Assembly (NCBI GenBank): GCA_030748415.1 | Contig: JASMMA010000014.1 | Span: 1-64,000, forward strand | Length of the DNA: 64,000 nucleotides | Direction of reading: 5' to 3' | Source: Planctomycetota bacterium | Lineage (GTDB): Bacteria; Planctomycetota; UBA1135 | Shown: piece by piece, positions 9,464 to 17,388 of the stretch | How the letters are laid out: each line of letters begins with the position of its first letter | Position numbering within the stretch: the stretch's first letter is position 1 | Translations under genes and position numbers: made by a program | Notes under the pieces: model-generated | The model's input: the letters and a program-made list of their open reading frames with translations, nothing else | What the model was told of the DNA's origin: nothing | The model's database searches: none

Positions 9464-10613
9464 AACGAACCTCCCGGCGTTTGATGTTAGCTTTGACTAC
9501 GTAGTAATCAATGACTGGGGCGAAAATGTTCATGAACAAAATGGCGAGCATCATGCCTTCGGGATAGGCGGGGTTGAGCACCCGCACGAGCACACAAAGA
9601 AGGCCAATGAAGATACCGTAAATCCATTTGCCGCGATTGGTTTGAGCGGCGGACACGGGGTCGGTGGCCATGAAAACAGCACCGAAAGCAAAACCACCCA
9701 CCACAAGATGCCAGTGCCAAGGAATGGCCATGTAGTGTTCGGGGGAGGGGGCGAAGGCGTTGAGTAGGAGACTCATTCCGACTAGACCCAAAAGAGAGCC
9801 GGCCATGATGCGCCAGGAGCCAATCTTGGAGAGAATCAAGACCGCGGCACCTATGAGGCAAGCAAGGGTGCTGACCTCTCCTAGTGAGCCTGGAATCCGG
9901 CCAATGAAGGCGTCCATCCAGTCCAAGTTCGCAAGGGCAGCTGCGCCATCGTTGTAGAACTCCGCAAGCGGGGTGGCGCCGGAAAAGCCATCCACCCATT
10001 GGTCGTTGGCTGCGACCCAAACTTCATCACCGGAAATTTGACCCGGATAAGCAAAGAAAAGGAAGGCGCGTCCGGTGAGAGCGGGATTCAGAATGTTCAT
10101 TCCGGTTCCCCCAAAAATTTCCTTTCCGATGAGGGTTCCAAAACCAATTCCAAGCGCAACTTGCCACAGCGGAATGTTGGGTGGCACGATGAGAGGGAAG
10201 AGTAGAGAGGTGACCAAAAAGCCTTCATTGATTTCGTGCTTCCGAACCACTGCGAAAATAGTTTCAATCATGCCACCAGCTGCCATCGTCACGATGTAAA
10301 TGGGCAGGAAGATGAGCAATCCTTGAAGTGTGGCCGCTAAACACTCAACAGAGTCGGGTGAGGCACCAGCAGCAACTTGAGCCTGAAGGCCTGCGTTGTA
10401 GAAAGACCACAGGGTTGCAGGTATGAGCGCAACAACCACCGTCATCATGGCTCGTTTCAGATCGAGACCATCGCGGACATGAGGACCAGTATGGGTCGCT
10501 TTTGCAGGGGTGTAGAGGAAGGACTCACCAGCTTCAAAAAGTGGGTGGTATTTTTCGAACTTGCCACCCTTTTCAAAAAAAGGAGCCAGCTTGTCAAACA
10601 TGGAGCGCAACAT
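9450..10613 (-). CDS. nqrB: Na+-NQR subunit B, covalent flavoprotein
   Basis: NqrB is the main membrane subunit (387 residues, about ten helices) and carries the Na+ pathway, covalent FMN and bound riboflavin. The flavinylation motif DGFSGATPLAEF places the FMN on Thr214. The N-terminal stretch HPLFEAGESFLYTP and the Gly-rich FGGTGMNILNPALTGRAFLFFAYP are family hallmarks. It starts one base after the nqrA stop and overlaps nqrC. Confidence 0.97.
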   Translation of the reverse strand: MLRSMFDKLAPFFEKGGKFEKYHPLFEAGESFLYTPAKATHTGPHVRDGLDLKRAMMTVVVALIPATLWSFYNAGLQAQVAAGASPDSVECLAATLQGLLIFLPIYIVTMAAGGMIETIFAVVRKHEINEGFLVTSLLFPLIVPPNIPLWQVALGIGFGTLIGKEIFGGTGMNILNPALTGRAFLFFAYPGQISGDEVWVAANDQWVDGFSGATPLAEFYNDGAAALANLDWMDAFIGRIPGSLGEVSTLACLIGAAVLILSKIGSWRIMAGSLLGLVGMSLLLNAFAPSPEHYMAIPWHWHLVVGGFAFGAVFMATDPVSAAQTNRGKWIYGIFIGLLCVLVRVLNPAYPEGMMLAILFMNIFAPVIDYYVVKANIKRREVRCGVQ

Positions 10614-10614
10614 C

Positions 10615-11952
10615 TCAGCCCTCCCTTTCGATTTGGGTCAACATGTCTCGCAACAACGATGTAACTTCAGTTTTGGATTGGTCCAAATACTCGCAAAGAG
10701 CTAGATCTTCTTCGGCAACTTCCAAAACACCTAACTTTTCGGACATTTCTAAATCGCCGGAGGCGAGGGCCTTAATGAGTTGAGTCGGCATGATGTCCAT
10801 GGGCATGACTTCTTCCCATGAACCAATCGGAACAATCGCACGGTGGCTCCCGTTCATGTTGGTGTCGTACTTGTGCTTTTTTCGGAAGAGTTTGCCAAGA
10901 GCCGTATGAGTGAAAGTGTGGCGAGAGCCGATGGGGTTTGCCCACCCAACAAATTCCTTTTCGGGGGCATCGCTTAGCACGCACATTTGATTCGCGCGGG
11001 AACCCAGGAATCCAGTGGGGGAATCTGGGTCAGCTAAATCGCCGGAGAGAGCCGAGCCTGACAAAACACGCACCTTTTCAGTGATGTTATGAGCCTGAAT
11101 AAGCTTAATCGTGCAGGTGCCACGGCGAACGCGAGCAAGTGCGGGCTGGTTCATTGCCGGCCCAACAACAGCCACGACTCGGGTGGTCGGAAGTTGGCCG
11201 GTTTGAACTAGGTGGCCGATTTCAGCGACTTCCTGGTAGCCAATGTTCCAAACGCACTTGTTTTGACCGACAGGGTCTAGGGCATTGATGTGCACACCAG
11301 CATTTCCAGCAGGATGGGGGCCGGTGAATTCATGTTGCTCAACTCCATCGACCAGCATGGCGGACCAATCTTCTCCTTTGCCAGTGCAAAGGAAAGTTTT
11401 TGGTGCCAATTTTGTAAGAACACCTAGGCCAGTTTTGAATGCATCTTCGCGTCCAGCTAGAACCGCCAAAGGTGGGGCAGCTAATGGATGGGTGTCTGCT
11501 GCCGTAACAAAAAGTGAAGCGGGGTCAGCAGAACTCTCAGCAACTTTGTCAAAGGGCCGTTGCCGCAACAAAGTCCAAAGCCCAGAGCGTTGGAGATTCT
11601 TTGCAATGGAATCGCGATCGTTCCAGGATAGGGTTCCCCAATCTTCTTGGGCGTCGCCATCGAGATCTACGACAACGGAAAGAACCATTCGGCGGAAGCC
11701 ACGATTGACTGCGGAAACGGTTCCAGCGCCGGGTGAAGTGAAAAGGACATCGGGGTCGCGTTTGTCGCAGAAAAGAGGCGTGCCAACTTTGACAGCGTCG
11801 CCTTCTTGGACGAGCATTTTGACTTTGATGCCGTGGGCTTCCTGGGGGAGGGCGGCAACTTGGGGTACCGACGGCGCATCTCGAATCTCGGTCGATTCAA
11901 GGCCACCGTGCAGTGGGATGTTGAAACCCTTGCGGATGGTATGGACACTCAT
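10615..11952 (-). CDS. nqrA: Na+-NQR subunit A
   Basis: NqrA is the peripheral cytoplasmic subunit implicated in quinone binding. The predicted 445-residue product starts MSVHTIRKGFNIPLHGG, the usual N-terminus of the family. Other family segments are VQEGDAVKVGTPLFCDKRD, AGTVSAVNRGFRRM, AGNAGVHINALDPVGQNKCVWNIGYQ, and the C-terminal MPTQLIKALASGDLEMSEKLG. An in-frame extension up to 12009 would add 19 unrelated residues. It is the first gene of the operon, and no clear Shine-Dalgarno sequence precedes this ATG. Confidence 0.95.
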   Translation of the reverse strand: MSVHTIRKGFNIPLHGGLESTEIRDAPSVPQVAALPQEAHGIKVKMLVQEGDAVKVGTPLFCDKRDPDVLFTSPGAGTVSAVNRGFRRMVLSVVVDLDGDAQEDWGTLSWNDRDSIAKNLQRSGLWTLLRQRPFDKVAESSADPASLFVTAADTHPLAAPPLAVLAGREDAFKTGLGVLTKLAPKTFLCTGKGEDWSAMLVDGVEQHEFTGPHPAGNAGVHINALDPVGQNKCVWNIGYQEVAEIGHLVQTGQLPTTRVVAVVGPAMNQPALARVRRGTCTIKLIQAHNITEKVRVLSGSALSGDLADPDSPTGFLGSRANQMCVLSDAPEKEFVGWANPIGSRHTFTHTALGKLFRKKHKYDTNMNGSHRAIVPIGSWEEVMPMDIMPTQLIKALASGDLEMSEKLGVLEVAEEDLALCEYLDQSKTEVTSLLRDMLTQIEREG

Positions 11953-12068
11953 CAGAGGCTGGGGGTAAGTGGATTTGCACCTTTCCCCACTGAGGGTGGG
12001 GGGAGGCACTTTGGGGCTGGATTGTAGTCACGCCCGCCCCCTTTGATAACCTGTGAAACGCAAAACCC
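11953..12068. promoter_or_regulatory. Divergent intergenic region between nqrA and the HtrA gene
   Basis: These 116 bases separate two divergent start codons and must hold the promoter for the nqr operon and one for the protease gene. The sequence is G-rich on the left (GGGTGGGGGGAGGCAC). No clear -35/-10 pair or operator palindrome could be identified by eye, so individual elements are not called. Confidence 0.45.
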
Positions 12069-13109
12069 ATGACCATTCTTCGCCCCATTCTTCTGTTCGT
12101 TTTTCTGGTCGCCATTTTGTGGATTCGGCCCGCCACGACCCACCTTCCTGAGGGTCCTAGTTCCTTGGAAAACCTATCCCAAGCCACCGAAGAGCTGGCC
12201 TCGGATGCCCTTTTGGCGACGGTGTTTCTGCGGGTGGACCAGGGGGCCGGTTCGGCTGGCCACGGGGAGCAACATGGGGCTGGGACGGGATTCATCCTGG
12301 ATGCCATGAGGGGTTTGGTGGTGACCAATAATCATGTGGTGGGGGATTTAAGCTCCCGCATGCGGGTCACTTTGAATGATGGCCGCCAGTTTTACGGCGA
12401 TCCCGTGGCCGCAGACCCGAAAACTGATCTCGCGGTGGTTCGAATCCCCGAAGGAGTCGCGAGGCGGCAGTTGCGGTGGGGCTCCAGCGACCAAATGGTG
12501 CCCGGGAGTTGGGTCATGGCCCTAGGAAACCCCCTTGGGCTAACGGGCACGACTTCCTTGGGGGTCGTTTCGGGGCTGAATCGTGAGCTGGGATTGACCC
12601 AGGATTCCTATGAGGATTTTCTCCAGCACGATGCCTTTATTGACCATGGCTCCTCGGGTGGGCCTCTTTTGAACATGCGCGGCGAGGTGGTGGGGGTGAA
12701 TACCGCCATTGGCGGCTCCCTTCAGCGCGACGCTTGGCAGGGCATTTCCTATGCCGTCCCCGCCCGCATGGCGAGCCGAGTCGTGGCCGATCTCATCCAG
12801 CATGGGAAGGTGCGGCGAGGTTGGCTGGGGGTGGCAACCAGCGATTTAGAGTTTGGCGATGCCCGCAATCAAGGGATGGAGTTCCCCGGCGGAGCAATCG
12901 TGACCAAGCTTGTGAAAGATTCACCCGCCGCCACAGCGGGTTTGAAGAAGGGCGACATCATTCTTGAGCTAGACGGCATGCGCATCCGCTCCGCCGCCCA
13001 CCTCCGCGCCCGAGTTGGCACCGTCGCCCCTGGCAGCATCGCCCAATTCAAAATCCGCCGCGGCCGCTCCACTTTGGATTTAAAGGTCGCGATTCGAGAG
13101 AAGGAGTGA
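12069..13109 (+). CDS. HtrA/DegP-family periplasmic serine protease with one PDZ domain
   Basis: This 346-residue envelope protease begins with an N-terminal signal or anchor helix (ILRPILLFVFLVAILWI). The trypsin-like domain shows the full catalytic triad: His89 in VTNNHVV, Asp120 in KTDLAVVRI and Ser196 in DHGSSGGP (GSSGGP in place of the commoner GNSGGP). A single PDZ domain covers about residues 240-340 (RGWLGVATSDLE, DSPAATAGLKKGDIILELDG). One PDZ and a retained N-terminal helix resemble DegS or short HtrA proteins rather than DegP with two PDZ domains. The family degrades misfolded or signalling substrates in the periplasm. Confidence 0.93.
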   Translation: MTILRPILLFVFLVAILWIRPATTHLPEGPSSLENLSQATEELASDALLATVFLRVDQGAGSAGHGEQHGAGTGFILDAMRGLVVTNNHVVGDLSSRMRVTLNDGRQFYGDPVAADPKTDLAVVRIPEGVARRQLRWGSSDQMVPGSWVMALGNPLGLTGTTSLGVVSGLNRELGLTQDSYEDFLQHDAFIDHGSSGGPLLNMRGEVVGVNTAIGGSLQRDAWQGISYAVPARMASRVVADLIQHGKVRRGWLGVATSDLEFGDARNQGMEFPGGAIVTKLVKDSPAATAGLKKGDIILELDGMRIRSAAHLRARVGTVAPGSIAQFKIRRGRSTLDLKVAIREKE

Positions 13110-13324
13110 GGGCTTGGGTGAAGGTGGCTAATTAGGAATCCCTAAGGCAATCGGAATCCATATATATAGATTGATTTCATTTCAACAATGGAGTAAAATT
13201 TAGGCACATCAAGACTCACGCGAGGGTTCCGGCCCGTTGACCGTGGGGGCAACCTGATTCGTTCAAGGTGCCAATGCCGGATTCGATGCGGTCGCCCGCC
13301 GTTTGATAGGGCAGCAAAACGAAC

Positions 13325-13738
13325 ATGAGACATTCCTACTTAACGGACAAGAATTGTCCAGACTTCCTTCGTGACTGGATGATTCGCAAAGACAACGAAT
13401 ACACAGGCAAGCTGCACATCCACATGCGCATGCACGCCTGTTACTGGCGGAAATTTCCCATCTCCGCAGATTGGAGCCAAGAAAAAAAGATTGCTACGGC
13501 CCTGGAGCATCGCGGAGCTTGCAAATTTACCTGCGTGATTCCAATTTCTTCGCTCTTAAGACTCTATGTGCTCAGCACCGAATGGTGCGTTTCTTGGTTT
13601 AACCAGTATGGAGCCATGACTCACCATCAGGATCCCTATGACGACGCTATGCACAAGTTGCTTCGGACATACGCCGAAGAAAGTGGACAAGTCATCTTGG
13701 AATCCGGCCCACTACCCGAACTCGAACAAAAATCATGA
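13325..13738 (+). CDS. Hypothetical protein, unrecognised
   Basis: A 137-codon open frame preceded by AACGAAC but by no clear ribosome-binding site. The product is rich in His, Trp, Tyr and Cys (for example HIHMRMHACYWRKF) and has no signal peptide or membrane helix. No family was recognised. The acidic, moderately polar C-terminus (ESGQVILESGPLPELEQ) looks protein-like. It lies in a sparse patch (13110-14040) next to an acetyltransferase remnant, so it may be accessory DNA or not a gene at all. Nothing was seen in the 215 bases before it beyond AT-rich sequence near 13155-13200. Confidence 0.4.
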   Translation: MRHSYLTDKNCPDFLRDWMIRKDNEYTGKLHIHMRMHACYWRKFPISADWSQEKKIATALEHRGACKFTCVIPISSLLRLYVLSTEWCVSWFNQYGAMTHHQDPYDDAMHKLLRTYAEESGQVILESGPLPELEQKS

Positions 13739-13906
13739 GCTAGGGTTTAACTTCGCAAAGAGGAAGGCATCTTGGTATCGACCTTCATGGAGGATGAGGC
13801 CTTTGCTGGTGCCTTCCTTTTTGTACCCGGCTTTTACAGCGACTTGCTGGAGCGGAGTATGAGAGTGGGTATGAATCTTAAAATTGAAGAGCCCTGTACA
13901 TCGGCG
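13733..13906 (-). pseudogene. C-terminal remnant of a GNAT-family acetyltransferase
   Basis: Reading the minus strand gives a stop-bounded stretch of about 57 codons containing LQQVAVKAGYKKEGTSKG, then ILHEGRYQDAFLFAKL and a stop. This matches the C-terminal end of RimJ/RimL-type GNAT acetyltransferases, where a VAEKAGF-x-KEG segment is followed by GRY-x-D-x-x-L-[FY]A. The frame is closed upstream by TAG at 13907-13909, no start codon fits, and the acetyl-CoA-binding motif (R/Q-x-x-G-x-G/A) is absent. It is therefore read as an N-terminally deleted pseudogene. Its stop lies inside the last codons of the plus-strand orphan ORF. Confidence 0.6.
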
Positions 13907-13916
13907 CTAGAAATGC

Positions 13917-13950
13917 GAAAACCCCGCGACCCGAAAGCCGCAGGGTTTTC
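13917..13950. terminator. Stem-loop terminator downstream of the EboB-like gene
   Basis: GAAAACCC pairs with GGGTTTTC and, after one mismatch, GCG pairs with CGC around a 10-base loop. The U-rich side of the stem on either strand, together with its position 90 bases after the stop of the minus-strand hydrolase gene, makes it a plausible terminator. No long T-run follows. Confidence 0.55.
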
Positions 13951-14040
13951 ATCCCCTGGAATCATTCCCCTGGAGAAAAGAATGGGTTTGATTGCCAACC
14001 CTCTTTAGGGCTTGGCCCAAGCGAAGTAACCCAATAATTG

Positions 14041-14859
14041 CTAGGCGAAGACCTTTTCTTCCCCTTCAGGGAGAGCAAGCCGGTCAGCACCGTAAAAGGC
14101 CACAGGATTATCCCAGACCAGTTTCTGGATTTGGGCAGGGTCGCCGCCAAGCCGTTCAATATGGGAGGCAGTCTTCACTACTGCCATCGGATCGGACTTT
14201 CCCCAATCGCCAGACGAGTTTACGGTCATGCGTTCGACACCGAATTCAAAGAAGATGTTGGCGAAGCGCTCCTTGGTGAGCTTGGTTTCAGGATACACCG
14301 TGTGGCCCGCCCAATAGCCGGCATCCAGAATCATTTTGGTCGTTTCTTCGGTGGAGTGATCCACTACGGTTTTGCTTTTGTCTACACCCATGTCATTCAG
14401 AACCGCAATCGTGCGCTCGGTACCCCTGGCTTTATCGCGATGGGGAGTATGCACCATGATGGGTAGGTCAAAATCCATTGCCATTTTTATTTGGGAGATA
14501 AATGCCTTCTCTTCAGCATCGGAAATGGAGTCGTAGCCCAGCTCGCCCACGGCAACACAACCGGGGTGTTGCAAAAATTCAGGCAACATTTCCAAAACTT
14601 CTGCAGCAAGGGATTCATCGTTGGCTTCCTTGGGATTAAGACCAATGGTGCAGCGATGTTCGATTCCAAAATTGCTCGCGCGTTCCCGCTCCCATTCCAG
14701 AATAGTCAAAAAATAATCCCGAAAAGTGCCCACGCTGGTGCGCGGTTGCCCGAGCCAAAAAGATGGTTCCACGACAGCGCGAACGCCAGCCTGGTACATG
14801 TTTTCGTAATCGTCAGTCGTGCGGGAAACGCAGTGAATGTGAGGGTCGAGGTATCGCAT
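14041..14859 (-). CDS. TatD-like metal-dependent hydrolase, EboB type
   Basis: The 272-residue TIM-barrel hydrolase begins with the metal-binding HxH (DPHIHCVSRTTDDYE). It continues with GVRAVVEPSFWLGQPRTSVG, a conserved VGELGYDS segment, MVHTPHRDKARGTERT, VVDHSTEET and NSSGDWGKSDP, which together supply the His/Glu/Asp ligands of an amidohydrolase-type dinuclear site. These segments resemble EboB, the TatD-like member of the ebo gene set found in bacteria and algae and tied to export or processing of periplasmic metabolites. That match is from memory of the family. None of the other ebo genes is visible in this window, so the gene may act alone here. Substrate unknown. Confidence 0.75.
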   Translation of the reverse strand: MRYLDPHIHCVSRTTDDYENMYQAGVRAVVEPSFWLGQPRTSVGTFRDYFLTILEWERERASNFGIEHRCTIGLNPKEANDESLAAEVLEMLPEFLQHPGCVAVGELGYDSISDAEEKAFISQIKMAMDFDLPIMVHTPHRDKARGTERTIAVLNDMGVDKSKTVVDHSTEETTKMILDAGYWAGHTVYPETKLTKERFANIFFEFGVERMTVNSSGDWGKSDPMAVVKTASHIERLGGDPAQIQKLVWDNPVAFYGADRLALPEGEEKVFA

Positions 14860-14897
14860 GGATTTGGGAAAGTCTAACGGGGGAAATGGGAATTAGT

Positions 14898-17366
14898 TCA
14901 ACTGTCCTCAGAGGATGCTTGTTTTTCCTTTGCTTCCCCCTTTTGGTCCTTTTCGTACCGATCGAGTGCCTTTTCAACCTGGTCCATGACGCTTTCTGCA
15001 GACCAGCCGCCTTTGCCGCGCTTGCCGGCGGGCAGGCCGGTAAGGAGGGAAATGCCCTCGTCCACGGTGCGAACTGCCCAAATGTGAAAGCGACCCGCTT
15101 TGCATGCTTCCAGCACCTTGTCCTGAAGCATGAGGTTATCTATGTTAGCGGCCGGAATTAAAACGCCTTGTTTCCCCGTGAGTCCGCGGGCGGAACACAA
15201 GTCAAAGAAGCCGGTTATTTTTTCGTTGACCCCTCCAATCGCAAGAATTTCTCCGGTCATGCTTACTGCACCCGTGACTGCTAAATCTTGGCGGAGTGGA
15301 ATTCCCGAAATGGCAGAAAGTAATGCGTAAACCTCGGTAGAGGACGCAGAGTCACCATCAATGGGGCCATAACTTTGGTCAAAGGCGAGCGTCGCCTTGA
15401 TGGGCAAGCTGCGTTTTTGGCCGAAGCGATTCCGAAGAAAGGCCTCGAGCAATAAAACACCTTTGTTGTGAATCGGACCGCTCAAATCTACATCTCGTTC
15501 TACATTGATGCAGGAATCGTCGCCCGCCGAAACCGATGCACTAATGCGGGCCACGCGGCCCGAATTTAAAGGACCTAAGTTCACGACGGTCAAGCCATTG
15601 ATGCTCCCCACTCGGGTTCCCGAGGTTGCGATTTCAAAAATGCCATCCAAAACGGAACGCCGGCTCCATTCGGTTTCCACATCATGTTGATGGCGGAATT
15701 GTTGCCGCCCTAAATCAACGGCAGCTCGGTCAATGCGGCGCTTTTTGTTTTTACTTGCCCAGTAAGAAGCTTCGCGGGCGTAGTCAAAAAGGTCATGAAC
15801 GCAGGCCGAGATACGATTTTGGCGACCCGCATCATTGACCGCCCGTTCAACAAGAGCTTGGAGACCCGAAGTGGAAAAGGGGAGCAACCCGCTTTCCGAG
15901 GCGAGGTCTCGAAGGGCGCGACAAAGGCGGCCCACGTTTCGGCGTTGAAGGGGAAGGTTGTCATCAAATTCAGCTTTGACTTTGAAAATGTCTCTAAAGT
16001 CAAAATCCGAATCGTGAAGAGTGTCGTACAAGTCATTGTCGCCAACTAGGACAACTTTCAGGTCAAAGGGGGCAGGCTCTGGGCGGACGCCTGTGACCCC
16101 TAATGGGGAGATACTTTCAAGGGCATGGATTTCCAAAACATGGTTTTGGAGGCACCGTTTGAGGACTCGCCAAACTTCGGCCTCTTTGAAAACATCGCGT
16201 GCATTGAGGACCAAAACGCCCCCGTCTGCGGCGAGCAAAGACCCGGGTCGAACCGCAAGGTGGAAAAAACCAGGGCCTGCCCGCAACCTGCGCCGCTCAA
16301 CGACACCAAAAAGATTAGAGTAATTCGGGTGGAGTTCGAAAACAGTTGGGCAGCCTTCTTCGTTAACCGTGCGTACAACATTCACTTCAAAAACTTCTAA
16401 GCCAATGGGTTCACTGTCTGAGCCAGAATCTTCATCATCATCTTCGTGTCGGCGAAAAAGATGAAGGTTGTTCAAGGCAAATCCAGCACAATCGCCCTGC
16501 CAAGCTGCGAGTTCTTCATCAGCACCAAGTTCTTCAGCTGCGGCAATGGTGAGGCCACGAACCAGGTCTTGCGTGCGAAGTTCATCAAGGCGCTGCACTT
16601 CTCGGCTCAAACGGAGACCGATTAGCCGTGCCTTATGACTGGCCTTGGAAAGTTGGACGCGAAGACCTTCTCTTGTAAGAGCCATCCGGCGCAACTTTGC
16701 ATCTGAAGGGCGCTCCTTTTTGTCCAGAGAGGCCGCCTTTTCAATGGAGATAGCTTCTTCCCCAACCGGAAGGAAAAAGTCGGGTCGCGTGCCTTGGTCA
16801 TCTTCGACTTGAACCAGAACCAATCCAGCTGTTTCGGCGCGCTTGGAAAGGCGTCGGAAAAGTTGCTCTTCGGCAACGGCGTAGCGCCGAAATAGTTTGT
16901 TGCGTCGGTTGAGATGTTCTTCCGTTTCGAGGGCGCGAGGGATTTCGCGTTGTAGGGCAGCAACCCAATCCTGCATGGCGCTTGCAAGTTCAGGGCCGCC
17001 ACCAGCAGGCAAGGACATGTGTTGGGGGCGAACAGGGTCTGCAAAGTTGTGCAAATAAACGTGGTCCTGCAGGCGAGGGCAGGAAAACCGAACGCGATCC
17101 AGAAGGGGGCGCAGGTTGTCAAACTTTTCTCCACCCTCCAGGCCGGCAACAAAGATGTTGTAGCCCGGAGAATCCACAGCTAAGCCCATTTCTAAAGCTT
17201 CCAGTGCGCGGTCTTGTCCAATAAAGGCAGAAAGAGGATCGCTGGAGCTTTTTGTATTTTTTGCCTTGGGAATCCAGGAAGCAGGGCAATTCCAGCGGAG
17301 TTCAGATGGGCGAATTGTGCGGGGGGAAGGGGATACCTTTGCCTTCTTTGGGGAGCGAGCTGCCAT
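14898..17366 (-). CDS. Lon-family (S16, AAA_32 type) protease with altered Walker motifs
   Basis: This 822-residue homologue of the LonB/YcbZ-type proteases has a C-terminal S16 protease domain. The catalytic Ser673 lies in DGDSASS and Lys716 in GGVNEKITGF, so the peptidase dyad is intact. The N-terminal part aligns with the AAA_32 region through PGYNIFVAG (residues 68-75), but the P-loop that should read GxxGxGKT/S is GLEGGEKF (75-82). The Walker B position reads GGVLVLNARD, with Asn388 where Asp is usual. ATP hydrolysis is therefore doubtful. A coiled-coil-rich insertion (about 130-270) and an acidic stretch near 305-320 (DDDEDSGSDSE) separate the halves. It is transcribed towards the EboB-like gene and starts 22 bases downstream of the GT-C/TPR gene, so the minus-strand genes may share a transcript. 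Confidence 0.85.
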   Translation of the reverse strand: MAARSPKKAKVSPSPRTIRPSELRWNCPASWIPKAKNTKSSSDPLSAFIGQDRALEALEMGLAVDSPGYNIFVAGLEGGEKFDNLRPLLDRVRFSCPRLQDHVYLHNFADPVRPQHMSLPAGGGPELASAMQDWVAALQREIPRALETEEHLNRRNKLFRRYAVAEEQLFRRLSKRAETAGLVLVQVEDDQGTRPDFFLPVGEEAISIEKAASLDKKERPSDAKLRRMALTREGLRVQLSKASHKARLIGLRLSREVQRLDELRTQDLVRGLTIAAAEELGADEELAAWQGDCAGFALNNLHLFRRHEDDDEDSGSDSEPIGLEVFEVNVVRTVNEEGCPTVFELHPNYSNLFGVVERRRLRAGPGFFHLAVRPGSLLAADGGVLVLNARDVFKEAEVWRVLKRCLQNHVLEIHALESISPLGVTGVRPEPAPFDLKVVLVGDNDLYDTLHDSDFDFRDIFKVKAEFDDNLPLQRRNVGRLCRALRDLASESGLLPFSTSGLQALVERAVNDAGRQNRISACVHDLFDYAREASYWASKNKKRRIDRAAVDLGRQQFRHQHDVETEWSRRSVLDGIFEIATSGTRVGSINGLTVVNLGPLNSGRVARISASVSAGDDSCINVERDVDLSGPIHNKGVLLLEAFLRNRFGQKRSLPIKATLAFDQSYGPIDGDSASSTEVYALLSAISGIPLRQDLAVTGAVSMTGEILAIGGVNEKITGFFDLCSARGLTGKQGVLIPAANIDNLMLQDKVLEACKAGRFHIWAVRTVDEGISLLTGLPAGKRGKGGWSAESVMDQVEKALDRYEKDQKGEAKEKQASSEDS

Positions 17367-17388
17367 TGGCCCATCCTACGATTGCGGC

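Noticed and set aside
11285-11968. 227-codon plus-strand frame opposite nqrA
   Set aside because: It is fully antisense to a well-conserved gene; the translation is Ser/Arg/Pro-rich with no family resemblance.
12431-12446. GGTTCGAATCCCC, identical to a tRNA T-arm consensus
   Set aside because: It lies within the HtrA coding frame (TDLAVVRIPEG), and no acceptor, D or anticodon stems can be folded around it.
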